DNA from: Flavobacterium algicola
GTDB taxonomy: Bacteria; Bacteroidota; Bacteroidia; Flavobacteriales; Flavobacteriaceae
DNA: 64,000 bases
Direction of reading: 5' to 3'
Assembly: GCF_022399565.1 (NCBI RefSeq)
Contig: NZ_JAJTUT010000003.1
Span: 310,001-374,000, forward strand
Shown here: positions 1-8,624 of the stretch, one piece after another
Layout of the letters: every line of letters starts with the position of its first letter
Numbering within the stretch: position 1 is the first letter of the stretch
Made by a program: the position numbers and the translations under genes
Notes under the pieces: generated by a model
The model's input: only the letters and a program-made list of their open reading frames with translations
What the model was told of the DNA's origin: nothing
Database searches by the model: none

Positions 1-654
1 AATGGAACAGGGAAAGAATTAGTAGCACATCAATTGCATGAAAAAAGTGAGCGTGCTAATTTTCCTTTGGTGGAAGTAAATTGTGCTGCTATTCCATCAG
101 AATTAATTGAGAGTGAATTATTTGGTCACGTAAAAGGGGCTTTTACCTCTGCTGTAAAAGACCGTGCAGGTAAGTTTGAAGCAGCAGACAAAGGAACTAT
201 ATTTCTAGACGAAATAGGCGATATGAGTCTATCGGCTCAAGCCAAAGTCTTGCGTGCATTGCAAGAAAGTATGATTACTAGAGTAGGAGCAGACAAAGAT
301 ATTAAGGTCGACGTTCGTGTAGTGGCCGCTACCAATAAGGACTTAAAAGTAGAGATAGCCGAAGGACGTTTCCGTGAGGATTTGTACCACCGATTAGCGG
401 TGATTTTAATAAAGGTTCCTTCTTTGAATGAAAGACGTGAAGACATTCCCTTATTAATTAGTCATTTTGTAAGTAAAATCGCTTCAGAACAAGGGACGGT
501 AGTTAAAAAATTTTCAACAGAAGCAGTAAAATTGCTTCAAGAATACGACTGGACTGGTAACATTCGTGAATTGCGTAACGTTATAGAACGATTAATTATT
601 CTTGGAGGAGCAGAGATATCCGAAAATGATGTGAGGCTATTTGCTTCCAAATAA
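1..654 (+). CDS. Sigma-54-interacting AAA+ activator, C-terminal part (5' end outside window)
   Basis: This is the AAA+ domain of an NtrC-type activator that remodels sigma-54 RNA polymerase. The reading frame is open from base 1 (N-G-T-G-K-E, the end of Walker A), so the receiver domain and the true start lie upstream of the window. Visible motifs are [15 protein letters not shown] (the sigma-54 contact loop, normally GAFTGA), Walker [12 protein letters not shown], the arginine-finger region [11 protein letters not shown] and sensor [17 protein letters not shown]. The protein stops about 20 residues after sensor II, so there is no Fis-type helix-turn-helix. Such DNA-binding-less activators exist (for example FlgR and CtcC) and act from solution. 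The downstream DEAD-like gene is 50 bp away and may be co-transcribed. Confidence 0.9.
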   Translation, partial: NGTGKELVAHQLHEKSERANFPLVEVNCAAIPSELIESELFGHVKGAFTSAVKDRAGKFEAADKGTIFLDEIGDMSLSAQAKVLRALQESMITRVGADKDIKVDVRVVAATNKDLKVEIAEGRFREDLYHRLAVILIKVPSLNERREDIPLLISHFVSKIASEQGTVVKKFSTEAVKLLQEYDWTGNIRELRNVIERLIILGGAEISENDVRLFASK

Positions 655-704
655 ATAAAGTTAATGGTTTAATTATATGATTTTAAACCTATCAATTATA
701 TCAA

Positions 705-1373
705 ATGAAATTAAAGAAATTAAACGAAGGACTGCAACAATCATTAATTGACTGTGGTTTAACTCAAGCAAATGATTTGCAAAAGGAGACATTTTCAACT
801 ATTAAAAGTGGGGCAGATTGTTTGATCTTGGCTCCGGCTGGATCTGGTAAAACGACAACAATTGTTTTAAATGTTATTCAGCAATTAGTTAAAGAAGGAG
901 AACAATCTCCTAGAGCTTTGATTGTGGTACAGGATAAAGAGAAGGTCGTTGAAATGCTTTCTATTTTCGAAAAATTGGGAGCCCATACCGATTTGACTGT
1001 GTATGGTACGCATGATAAAGGAGATACTGATTACGATAAAAATTATATTTCGGGTGGAATAGATGTTCTCGTAGGTACACCACATAAGCTCAGCGAAATG
1101 TTGAGTACTGCGGGCTACAACGTTAACCGTTTGAAAATGTTTATCGTAGATGACGCTGACCCAATGTTGAAACTGCGTCACGAAACAAAAATCGCACGTA
1201 TTTCTAGTAGTATTGCTAAAACACAACGCATCATTTTTGCAACAGAAATGACTGAACGCATCGAAGCATTAGCTGATAGGATGCTTGTAGAACCTGTTGA
1301 ATTTGAATTTGGTGAATACGAAGAAGAGGATGAGGATGAAGATGAAGATGAGAATGAAGAAGTAACGGCATAA
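705..1373 (+). CDS. Single-domain DEAD/DEAH-box helicase-like protein
   Basis: 222 aa, only the first RecA-like domain of a DEAD-box RNA helicase. Motif I APAGSGKTT is at residues 43-51, a motif Ib-like GTPHKL at 124-129, and motif II reads VDDAD (148-152) instead of DEAD; motif III is FATEMT rather than SAT. A very acidic Glu/Asp tail (about 201-219) ends the protein. The second RecA domain, with motifs V and VI, is absent and the next gene starts 47 bp later, so there is no room for it. A full helicase cycle is therefore unlikely without a partner; it may be a regulatory or degenerate ATPase. Family assignment is good, function unknown. Confidence 0.8.
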   Translation: MKLKKLNEGLQQSLIDCGLTQANDLQKETFSTIKSGADCLILAPAGSGKTTTIVLNVIQQLVKEGEQSPRALIVVQDKEKVVEMLSIFEKLGAHTDLTVYGTHDKGDTDYDKNYISGGIDVLVGTPHKLSEMLSTAGYNVNRLKMFIVDDADPMLKLRHETKIARISSSIAKTQRIIFATEMTERIEALADRMLVEPVEFEFGEYEEEDEDEDEDENEEVTA

Positions 1374-1420
1374 ATAAAAACTCTTCATTAAAATAATTAC
1401 AAACGATAAAATTAAAAGAT

Positions 1421-1639
1421 ATGGGATTAATGAAAGTGTTCTCTGGAAGTGAAATTTTGGCTATTGCTTTGAAAGAAAAAATTGAAGCAGCAGGTGTTGA
1501 TGTTGTGCAGAAAGATAACATTCAATCGGCTCGTTTGGCAGGTTTTGGTAGTTATGGTCAAGCCGTTGAATTGTTTATTCAAGAAACGCAATACGGAAAA
1601 ATTTATCCGATTATTGAGGAATTCAAGATGAATTTGTAG
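1421..1639 (+). CDS. DUF2007-type small protein
   Basis: 72 aa. The pattern KVFSGSEILAIALKEKIEAAG, followed by a central GSYGQAVELFI segment and a C-terminal IIEEF, fits the DUF2007 putative signal-transducing family, in which a short alpha/beta fold starts with a strand and a helix that spans the length between duplicated residues. No signal peptide or membrane segment. It follows the DEAD-like gene by 47 bp on the same strand and precedes the HAD phosphatase by 99 bp, so all three may share transcripts. Biochemical role unknown. Confidence 0.75.
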   Translation: MGLMKVFSGSEILAIALKEKIEAAGVDVVQKDNIQSARLAGFGSYGQAVELFIQETQYGKIYPIIEEFKMNL

Positions 1640-1738
1640 ATGATTATAATTGTTCTTGACTGCGCTCGAACTAACATTTCTAGTAGTAAAGATTTGTTGC
1701 ATCGTGCGCATTCGAGATGAATTGTTAAAAAAATATAC

Positions 1739-2536
1739 ATGAAATACAAAATGCTGGTTTTAGACATGGATGATACTTTGTTGATGGACGACCACACCAT
1801 TTCGGAAGAAAATAAAAAGATGTTGGCTTTGGCTAAAGAATCTGGAATTCATATTATTCTAGCTTCAGGTCGTCCTACACCTGCAATGGTTGCTTATGCG
1901 AAAGAACTGAACTTAGAGGATTCTTATATTATTTCGTATAATGGTGCTGTTATCACAGATTTAAAAAGTAATGAAATTATTTTTGAGCAAAATTTGACCC
2001 AAGAGCAAATTCATGAATTGTACGATTACAGTGTGCAAAATAAGACTGATATCATAACTTATGTGGATGGATCGCTAGTAAGTGAAACTGAATCGGAATA
2101 TATTGATATCGAATTGAACATTACAGGAATGCATCATAATTTGGTTCCTAGCTTTAAAGAGGCCGTTTACAAGCCAGCGATCAAATGCATTTTGCTAGAA
2201 GAACCATCTTACTTAAAAACAGTTGAAGCAAAATTAAAAGCAGCCATGCCTCATCTAAGTGTATGTATGTCAAAACCTTTCTTTCTTGAAGTGGCTCAAC
2301 ATGGTATAGACAAAGCAGCCAGCGTACATTTCTTAGCCAAAAGATTAAACATCGAGCAAGCCGAAGTGATTGCAGTTGGTAATGCAGGAAATGATTTGAC
2401 GATGATAGAATACGCGGGACTTGGAGTGTGGGTAGATAACGTTGATCCAGAACTTAGAGAGCGAGCAAATGTGATTGTAGCTTCAAATAATAATCATGGA
2501 GTTGCTGAGGTAGTGAAACGTTTTATATTAAATTAG
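1739..2536 (+). CDS. Cof-type HAD-superfamily phosphatase (YidA-like)
   Basis: 265 aa cytosolic phosphohydrolase. The catalytic DxDxT motif is D9-M-D11-D-T13, followed by LL and the cap-type II segment typical of Cof/YidA proteins. Motif II is the ASGRP stretch near residue 42, and motif IV is GNAGNDLTMIEYAG near the C-terminus (a GDxxND variant with N for the first D). Family members dephosphorylate sugar phosphates or nucleotide cofactors; the substrate cannot be read from sequence. ATG start with an A-rich leader (ttaaaaaaatatac). Monocistronic or last gene of the preceding cluster. Confidence 0.9.
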   Translation: MKYKMLVLDMDDTLLMDDHTISEENKKMLALAKESGIHIILASGRPTPAMVAYAKELNLEDSYIISYNGAVITDLKSNEIIFEQNLTQEQIHELYDYSVQNKTDIITYVDGSLVSETESEYIDIELNITGMHHNLVPSFKEAVYKPAIKCILLEEPSYLKTVEAKLKAAMPHLSVCMSKPFFLEVAQHGIDKAASVHFLAKRLNIEQAEVIAVGNAGNDLTMIEYAGLGVWVDNVDPELRERANVIVASNNNHGVAEVVKRFILN

Positions 2537-2713
2537 ATTTTTACGATTTATATATTTTTTAAACCATTAAAGGATTAAGGAGAGTTAAGAGTTCATCTTA
2601 ATTGGACTTATTTTTTTGATGGTTTTTTTGTGTCTAGTACTTAATTCTATATAGTTTTTTCGCAATCTTGTCTTTTCGACGAAGGAGAAATGTTCGCAAG
2701 CAACTTTACTAAT

Positions 2714-2965
2714 TTAAGATTTCTTTTCATTGAAGCTTTTTCTAACATTGTTTTTTACTTCTTCCCAACTGAAAGAAGGTTCTTCGCCAGAATAATATTT
2801 TGCAGTAGCTTCTTCTACTATTGTCTTTTGTTCATCGGTCAATTCGTATTCTGAATTGTCATCATTCAAGACCTCTTTTAAAAAGGCCAAGGTATTTTGA
2901 TCTTCTGTGTGGATGATTTTATTAATTAATTCCAGTTTATCTTTTTGTAAATTAGTTGGTTGCAT
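2714..2965 (-). CDS. Small acidic antitoxin-like protein without visible partner
   Basis: 83 aa, Glu/Asp/Lys-rich and mostly helical by composition, with LTDEQKTIVEEATAKYYSGEEPSFSWEEVKNNV. The C-terminal half (an E-x-A-x-x-x-Y-x-x-G-E-x-P-S-x-S-W-E-E-V pattern) resembles addiction-module antitoxins of the ParD/RelB-like 'addiction module component' group found in Bacteroidota, where it would precede a RelE/ParE toxin. Here the 177 bp downstream (2537-2713) hold no such gene, so it is an orphan or a free-standing regulator. Start ATG at 2965; divergent from mtaB with 120 bp between. Confidence 0.6.
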   Translation of the reverse strand: MQPTNLQKDKLELINKIIHTEDQNTLAFLKEVLNDDNSEYELTDEQKTIVEEATAKYYSGEEPSFSWEEVKNNVRKSFNEKKS

Positions 2966-3010
2966 GACTTTTTTGTTTAAAATCTATTTACAAATATAAT
3001 CATAATCGAA

Positions 3011-3041
3011 TTTTAATTCTTGCAATTTATATGTAAATTTG
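3011..3041 (+). promoter_or_regulatory. Bacteroidota-type promoter of mtaB
   Basis: A -7 box TAAATTTG (3034-3041, consensus TANNTTTG) is preceded after 19 bp by TTTT (3011-3014, consensus TTTG). It lies 45 bp upstream of the mtaB start. Confidence 0.5.
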
Positions 3042-3085
3042 CACACGCTAATTTTTGACAACGATTTCATTATTAGTGACTACAT

Positions 3086-4420
3086 ATGGAAAACAGAAAA
3101 AAAGTAGCGTTCTACACGCTTGGTTGTAAATTGAACTTTTCAGAAACATCGACTATTGCGCGTAATTTTCAAGATGAAGGTTTTGATCGTGTAGATTTTG
3201 AAGATGTAGCAGACATGTATGTAATCAATACTTGCTCTGTTACCGAAAATGCAGATAAACAATTTAAGCAAGTGGTTAAAAAAGCCATGAAACTCAACAA
3301 CAAAGCTTTTGTAGCTGCTGTAGGTTGTTATGCCCAATTAAAGCCAGAAGAATTGGCTGCAGTTGATGGTGTAGATTTAGTACTTGGTGCTACAGAGAAA
3401 TTCAAAATCATGGATTATATCAATGATTTGAGTAAAAATGATATGGGTGAGGTGCACTCTTGCGAGATTGCCGAAGCTGACTTTTATGTAGGTAGTTATT
3501 CTATAGGAGACCGAACTCGCGCTTTTTTAAAGGTACAAGATGGTTGTGATTATAAGTGCACTTATTGTACAATTCCGCTAGCGAGAGGAATTTCGCGATC
3601 GGATGCGCTTGAAAATGTTTTACAAAATGCATCTGACATTTCGAAACAAGGAATTAAAGAAATTGTACTTACAGGTGTCAACATAGGGGATTATGGGAAA
3701 GGTGAATTCGGAAATAAAAAGCACGAACATACTTTCTTAGATTTGGTACAAGCACTAGATGAAGTTAATGGCATTGAACGTTTGCGTATTTCATCTATCG
3801 AACCTAACTTATTGAAAAACGAAACAATCGAATTCGTGTCAAAAAGTAGAACATTTGTTCCACATTTTCATGTTCCTTTGCAATCAGGAAGTAATGATAT
3901 ATTGAAGTTAATGAAACGCCGTTACCAACGCGAAGTCTATACAGAGCGCGTGAACAAAATACGCGAAGTCATGCCACATGCTTGCATTGGTGTAGATGTT
4001 ATTGTCGGTTTCCCTGGTGAAACGGATGAACACTTTTTGGAAACTTATCACTTCTTAAATGAAATGGATATTTCCTATTTGCATGTTTTTACTTATTCTG
4101 AAAGGGACAATACAGAGGCTGCTCATATGGAAGGAGTAGTTCCTAATAATGTACGTGCAAAACGTAGTAAAATGTTAAGAGGTTTATCTGTGAAAAAACG
4201 TCGTGCTTTTTATGAAAGTCAACTGGGAACACAACGAACTGTTTTATTCGAATGTGAAAATAAAGAAGGTTATATTCATGGTTTTACTGAAAATTATGTA
4301 AAAGTAAAAACACCCTGGAATCCAGAATTGTCCAATACCTTGCAAGATGTAACTTTAACGCACATTGATGAGGATGGAAGTGTGCGTATGGAATTTGTAA
4401 AGCAAGAAGTAGTTGTATAA
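3086..4420 (+). CDS. mtaB: tRNA threonylcarbamoyladenosine methylthiotransferase MtaB
   Basis: 444 aa radical-SAM methylthiotransferase that converts t6A37 to ms2t6A37 in tRNAs reading ANN codons. The N-terminal UPF0004 domain carries three cluster cysteines (C14 in TLGCKLNFSE, C50 in NTCSVTENAD, C81 in GCYAQLKPEE). The radical-SAM cluster is C154-xxx-C158-xx-C161 (GCDYKCTYCTIP). TGVNIGDYG and the HVPLQSGSN region are family signatures, and a TRAM-like segment forms the C-terminus. The CKLNFSE N-terminus and the overall length favour MtaB over MiaB or RimO. ATG start, own promoter upstream, bidirectional terminator after the stop. Confidence 0.95.
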   Translation: MENRKKVAFYTLGCKLNFSETSTIARNFQDEGFDRVDFEDVADMYVINTCSVTENADKQFKQVVKKAMKLNNKAFVAAVGCYAQLKPEELAAVDGVDLVLGATEKFKIMDYINDLSKNDMGEVHSCEIAEADFYVGSYSIGDRTRAFLKVQDGCDYKCTYCTIPLARGISRSDALENVLQNASDISKQGIKEIVLTGVNIGDYGKGEFGNKKHEHTFLDLVQALDEVNGIERLRISSIEPNLLKNETIEFVSKSRTFVPHFHVPLQSGSNDILKLMKRRYQREVYTERVNKIREVMPHACIGVDVIVGFPGETDEHFLETYHFLNEMDISYLHVFTYSERDNTEAAHMEGVVPNNVRAKRSKMLRGLSVKKRRAFYESQLGTQRTVLFECENKEGYIHGFTENYVKVKTPWNPELSNTLQDVTLTHIDEDGSVRMEFVKQEVVV

Positions 4421-4457
4421 ACAATACTTTCATTCGTTAAGAAAAAGTAACACATAA

Positions 4458-4495
4458 AAAAAACTTCAATCTTTATATAAAGATTGAAGTTTTTT
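4458..4495. terminator. Bidirectional terminator between mtaB and the VWA gene
   Basis: A perfect 19-bp inverted repeat (AAAAAACTTCAATCTTTAT and its complement, centre 4476/4477) bounded by A- and T-runs serves two convergent genes. Confidence 0.85.
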
Positions 4496-4515
4496 CATTT
4501 TTGAGGTATCCTAAT

Positions 4516-6660
4516 TTATTGAATAGCCTCAACCAATCGAATGAATTCTGCACGGTAACCACCTTTGTCAGTCGCTAATCCGGCATTTGCCAAGGTTTCA
4601 ATAGCTGCTGTATCTTTGTTCGAAACCAATTTTGAATCTCTTAATTTCAATCCAAACCAAGCCACGGCACTGCTGAATTTAAAATCAGCTGAAGCATTTT
4701 TCGCAAGCTGGTTTGCTATTGTGGTTACCATTTCGATACTTTTTTCACCATCTGGTTTTTTGTATCTAAATTTAATAGTAGCCAGCTCGTTGCTAAAATT
4801 AGACGTATTGGTTGGTGTAACCGAGTATTTCAAGTCAGACGCCACGTAATCACTTTCGGTACCGGTTAAAATGATTTCGTATAGCGCGGTCACCGTATGT
4901 CCGCTACCAAGTTCTCCTGCATCAATGGCATCATTTTTAAAGTCTTCGGGACGTAATTTTCGATTTTCGTACCCAATCAATCGGTACGACTGCACGTGCT
5001 TTGGGTTGAATTCAATCTGAATCTTTACATCTTTGGCTATCGCAAACATCGAACCTTTGAATTCCTTACTCAAAAAGCGATTGGCTTCTTGAATATTGTC
5101 AATATACGCATAGTTTCCATTGCCTTTGTTGGCTAGAACTTCCATTTTACTGTCTTTGTAATTCCCCATTCCGTATCCCAAACAAGTCAAAAATACACCA
5201 GATTTTCTTTTTTCTTCGATCAAAGTTTCCATGTCTTTGTTTGCAGAGCTTCCCACGTTAAAATCTCCGTCGGTTGCTAGTATGACTCTATTATTCCCTC
5301 CTTTAATGAAGTTTTCTGCTACGGTAGTGTAGGCCAATTCAATTCCGGCACCACCAGCAGTACTACCACCAGATTGTAATTTGTCCAAAGCATTCAGGAT
5401 CGTTTTCTTTTGGTCGCCCGCGGTAGGAGGTAAGACCAAGCCCGCAGCGCCTGCATATACCACAATGGCAACTTTATCTTCTTTACGCAATTCGTTTACC
5501 AAAATTTTAAAAGATTGTTTCAATAAGGGTAATTTATTGGCATCGCTCATAGATCCCGAAACATCAATCAAGAAAACCAAGTTGGACGCTGGTAAATCAT
5601 CCGTGGGAATGTTTTTTCCTTGTAATCCTATTTTCAACAATTGGTGTTTTGGATTCCACGGACAGTTGCTGTATTCGGTATTGATCGAAAAAGGGTCTTC
5701 GTTCGTAGGCTGTGGATAGTTGTATTTAAAAAAGTTCATCATCTCCTCAATACGCACGGCATCTTTAGGGACTGCTTGGCCGTTGTTGATCATGCGGCGA
5801 ATGTTGGTATAAGAGGCATTGTCTACATCAATAGAAAAGGTCGACAGCGGTGCGTTTTTTGGTGATTCAAATTGGTTTTCAACAAAACTCTCATAATCTT
5901 CTTGGTTGGGATTTGGTGCAACTATTGGATTGATATTTAATTTGTCCAGTTCTTTTTTTAACTCTTTTTCTGTCAAACCTTTGTATTGTTGGTTCTTGGT
6001 CGAAATGATTATAACGCCATTCGAACCTCTTGCACCATAAATTGCTGTTGCACTTGCGTCTTTTATAACATCCACCGAAGCAATGTCTTGCGGATTTAAT
6101 TTTGGTTCGCTTGTGTACGGAACCCCATCCACTACATACAAAGGCTTAGTTGCATTGACAGAGGCTACTCCTCTAATGATTACAGGTGATGGCGAATTAT
6201 TCGCATGTGTAATCTGTACTCCTGCAACTCGCCCTTGCAACGCATTGGGAACCGAATTTGGTGCATAACTCTTTGAATCTTGAAGAACAGATCGTGAAAC
6301 CGCTCCTGTTAACGCTCTTTTTTTCTGAACACCATACCCCACGACAACTACTTCTTCTAATCCGGCTTCAGAAGCCTCTAGTTGTATGTTAATGGTTGTT
6401 TGGTTGGTGAATTTTACGGTTTTCGAATTGTAACCTATGTAAGCAAAAACCAATAGTTCACCATTTTTGGCCGTAATGCTGTAGTGTCCGTTATAATCTG
6501 CTTGTGTCGATTTTGTAGTGTTTTTAATAGTTACATTGGCGCCCGGCAAGGGCAGTTGTGATTCATCTGTGATGGTTCCTGTAATCGTAATTTCTTGTCC
6601 AAATGTTAGAACAGAAAAAAGCATAGCAATGGCTAATGAAAGAAGTTTTAGACTTTTCAT
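4516..6660 (-). CDS. VWA protein with N-terminal CarboxypepD_reg and TonB-plug-like domains
   Basis: 714 aa exported protein. Signal peptide 1-21 (cleavage near TFGQ), CarboxypepD_reg-like beta-sandwich about 22-95, a SusC-style linker EEVVVVGYGVQKK (102-114), and a TonB-plug-like segment about 130-223 with VVDGVPY and DASATAIYGARGSNGVIIIS. A linker follows, then a YfbK-type domain and a von Willebrand A domain with MIDAS DVSGSMS (366-372) and a DUF3520-like C-terminus. There is no beta-barrel, so it is not a transporter; the plug is attached to an adhesion/chaperone-type VWA module instead. It is the third gene of an ECF-sigma/anti-sigma operon (40 bp after the anti-sigma gene) and is its likely effector or sensor partner. 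Confidence 0.85.
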   Translation of the reverse strand: MKSLKLLSLAIAMLFSVLTFGQEITITGTITDESQLPLPGANVTIKNTTKSTQADYNGHYSITAKNGELLVFAYIGYNSKTVKFTNQTTINIQLEASEAGLEEVVVVGYGVQKKRALTGAVSRSVLQDSKSYAPNSVPNALQGRVAGVQITHANNSPSPVIIRGVASVNATKPLYVVDGVPYTSEPKLNPQDIASVDVIKDASATAIYGARGSNGVIIISTKNQQYKGLTEKELKKELDKLNINPIVAPNPNQEDYESFVENQFESPKNAPLSTFSIDVDNASYTNIRRMINNGQAVPKDAVRIEEMMNFFKYNYPQPTNEDPFSINTEYSNCPWNPKHQLLKIGLQGKNIPTDDLPASNLVFLIDVSGSMSDANKLPLLKQSFKILVNELRKEDKVAIVVYAGAAGLVLPPTAGDQKKTILNALDKLQSGGSTAGGAGIELAYTTVAENFIKGGNNRVILATDGDFNVGSSANKDMETLIEEKRKSGVFLTCLGYGMGNYKDSKMEVLANKGNGNYAYIDNIQEANRFLSKEFKGSMFAIAKDVKIQIEFNPKHVQSYRLIGYENRKLRPEDFKNDAIDAGELGSGHTVTALYEIILTGTESDYVASDLKYSVTPTNTSNFSNELATIKFRYKKPDGEKSIEMVTTIANQLAKNASADFKFSSAVAWFGLKLRDSKLVSNKDTAAIETLANAGLATDKGGYRAEFIRLVEAIQ

Positions 6661-6700
6661 AATGTTGTTTTTTTAGAATGTTAGTATTGTATGTTCTGAA

Positions 6701-7621
6701 TTATTTTGGCAGTGGTTTTCCGTTTTTAGTACTGATAATTACGACTCCTTTTTTACCTTTTTCACCATATTTCTCAATGGCTTTTTCATTTTGTAAAACA
6801 GTGAGTGACTCAATTTTTTGTTTACTCAAAGGCGCATACGGACTCGTTGGATGTTGCCCAAACAACGATTCTTCGCTGTATTCAACGCCATTGATAATAT
6901 AGAGTGGTTCATCTAGCACAACTAGTGATTCCAGTTCGTTTTCATAGATGTCAGCGATGGCTTCCTTCGCATCCTTCACTGATTTATATTTTTTACTAGA
7001 GACCAGATCACCATTCATAACTACCAGCGGCGCACTTGTAGGTGCCTTTTGCACTTCGGCTACCGCTGCTGGTGCGGCTTGAGTTTCATATGCACTTTCT
7101 ACCACTTTGGCTTCATAAATAGTACCTCGGTTAAAACGGCTGCTGCTTTTGGCTTGACTTTGTCGAGCTAGAATTGCTTTTTCGTGTTCGATAGCCTTAT
7201 CGGATAGTTCGTTCTTTGGCTCTTGGACAGCTACAGCTTTTGTTTTTTGGATTGTTGTAGCCGTTGCGATTTGAGTCTGCTCTTCAATAGCTTTTTTAAT
7301 TTTTAAAGTATCGAGTAAAGGGGAGGTCACTATTTTTTGATCAGTAGGTTCGGTGGTTGTCGCTTCTTGAACCACGACCGTTTTTTGAATCTCCGGAACA
7401 GCTATTTTCGTTTTGGTTAATTGGTATCCTAATGAAACCACTAGTAATACCGAAGCTGCAATCGCTACTTTTTTCCAAACCTTAGTTTTGGTAGCCAAGG
7501 CTTCTTGGTCTAGTTTCTCGTCCACACGTGCCCATACCTTATCCATGCCTGTAAAGGGTTGATCCTCGGCTTGGTGAGCAGCTTGTTTGATTTGGTTAAA
7601 TAATTTATCTTGATTGTCCAT
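6701..7621 (-). CDS. Anti-sigma factor with C-terminal plug-like domain
   Basis: 306 aa, not recognised beyond its architecture. The cytosolic N-terminus (1-50) is helical, followed by one membrane segment (about 51-67, VAIAASVLLVVSLGYQL), a long Thr/Lys/Ala-rich periplasmic linker, and a C-terminal domain (about 235-306) with PLYIINGVEY, SLTVLQNEKAIEKYGEKG and GVVIISTKNG. That last stretch matches the plug segment of the downstream VWA protein (YVVDGVPY ... AIYGARGSNGVIIISTKN) in order and spacing. The gene starts 2 bp after the sigma-factor stop, which supports an anti-sigma role, inferred from context and topology. Confidence 0.75.
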   Translation of the reverse strand: MDNQDKLFNQIKQAAHQAEDQPFTGMDKVWARVDEKLDQEALATKTKVWKKVAIAASVLLVVSLGYQLTKTKIAVPEIQKTVVVQEATTTEPTDQKIVTSPLLDTLKIKKAIEEQTQIATATTIQKTKAVAVQEPKNELSDKAIEHEKAILARQSQAKSSSRFNRGTIYEAKVVESAYETQAAPAAVAEVQKAPTSAPLVVMNGDLVSSKKYKSVKDAKEAIADIYENELESLVVLDEPLYIINGVEYSEESLFGQHPTSPYAPLSKQKIESLTVLQNEKAIEKYGEKGKKGVVIISTKNGKPLPK

Positions 7622-7623
7622 GA

Positions 7624-8160
7624 CTAATTCGATTTTTTGTAATACAGGTTGTTCACTAATTCTTTCAACTTGGTTTTGGCCGCATTCAGTTGCGATTTGG
7701 AGGTTCCTTCAGAAATTTGAAGCATTGTGGCAATCTCCTTGTGTCCGTAACCTTCAATCACAAAAAGATTGAAAACCGTTTTGCATCCGTCCGGAATTTG
7801 GTTGAGTAACTGCAATAAATCTTCTTCTTCCAGGTGGGTGTCTTCCTCAGTAAACGGCAATGCAATAGTGCTGACATCGTCCAAATACATATTAAAGTTG
7901 GTTTTCTTTTTGATAGTGGCCAGACATTGGTTCACAGCAATCTTGCGAGCCCAAGCTTCAAAAGCGCCAATTTCTTTGAGTTGATCCAACTTGGTGAATA
8001 GTATAAAAAAAGCATCCGCCAAAGCTTCCTCGATTTCTTCTTCTTTTTTCAAATAGCGCTTGCAAGTTGCATATAGCTTGGGTGACAGCAGTTCATACAC
8101 TTGACGCTGGGCGTCTCGCTGCATTTTTTTACACGCTAATATTAGATTTTCGTTTATCAC
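7624..8160 (-). CDS. ECF-type RNA polymerase sigma factor
   Basis: 178 aa. Region 2 is visible as YELLSPKLYATCKRYLKKEEEIEEALADAF followed by GAFEAWARKIAVN, and region 4 as LNQIPDGCKTVFNLFVIEGYGHKEIATMLQISEGTSKSQLNAAKTKLK, a helix-turn-helix for the -35 element. The best start is GTG at 8160 (M-I-N-E-N-L-I); the next in-frame ATG is only 12 codons later and would remove the first helix. It heads an operon with an anti-sigma factor (2-bp gap) and a VWA/plug protein. The upstream stretch aacctttttg ... actagta (8170-8205, minus strand) could be an autoregulated promoter, but this is a guess. Confidence 0.9.
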   Translation of the reverse strand: MINENLILACKKMQRDAQRQVYELLSPKLYATCKRYLKKEEEIEEALADAFFILFTKLDQLKEIGAFEAWARKIAVNQCLATIKKKTNFNMYLDDVSTIALPFTEEDTHLEEEDLLQLLNQIPDGCKTVFNLFVIEGYGHKEIATMLQISEGTSKSQLNAAKTKLKELVNNLYYKKSN

Positions 8161-8559
8161 AATAGTGTCTTTACTAGTATAGAGAGTAATTTAATCAAAA
8201 AGGTTGGGAGGGGAGTGAAAAAAAATTAAATTAATGATTTTTGATTTTTGATTAACGATTGATGATTTGCGTTGAGCATTCATCATTTAAGTTTTGTTCC
8301 TGAAATTAATTTTTAAGTTTGACAATTAAATTTGCTTTTTGCGATTGCTTTTTGAAATTGCCTATTGAACTTGACCTTTTAACTTGATTTTTTAATTATC
8401 CTCAAACTTATCTCCAAAGTTTGTCTCGCTGAAAGCGTCTCACATCAGCTGAGCAACTTTGCTGAGACGCTATCAGCGAGACAAAAGGTTTCGTTTGCTT
8501 TTTTGAAATTGCCTTTTGAACTTGCCCTTTGAACTAACCCTTTGCCCAAAAAAAAAGTC
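8161..8559. other. Gene-free region with degenerate repeats
   Basis: No coding frame. It contains T-rich strings of the type ttttgaaattgccttttgaacttgacc on both sides of a 23-bp-arm inverted repeat (8335-8384 and 8494-8545 are imperfect direct copies), and a tgatttttgatttttgatt run near 8238. Confidence 0.6.
8420..8485. repeat. Long inverted repeat, 23-bp arms
   Basis: Left arm 8420-8442 (begins TTTGTCTCGCTGA) pairs with right arm 8463-8485 (ends TCAGCGAGACAAA) with one mismatch in 23, around a 20-nt loop. It has no T-run in either direction, so it is not a simple terminator. It lies between the ECF operon promoter side and the terminator of the SDR gene. Confidence 0.8.
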
Positions 8560-8586
8560 CACAGTATTTAGAAACTAAACACTGTG
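8548..8586 (-). terminator. Terminator of the SDR gene
   Basis: A 12-bp stem (8560-8571 with 8575-8586, one mismatch) with a 3-nt loop is followed on the minus strand by a T-run (A-run 8548-8556 on the plus strand). Confidence 0.75.
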
Positions 8587-8624
8587 AACCTTTGTATCTT
8601 TTTTGCGAAGATTCGCTAGATAAA

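Noticed and set aside
1640..1738. gactgcgctcgaact string and a similar tcgacgaaggagaaat string at 2679-2694 as repeat elements
   Set aside because: They look like dispersed intergenic fragments common in this group, but only single copies occur here and I cannot confirm.
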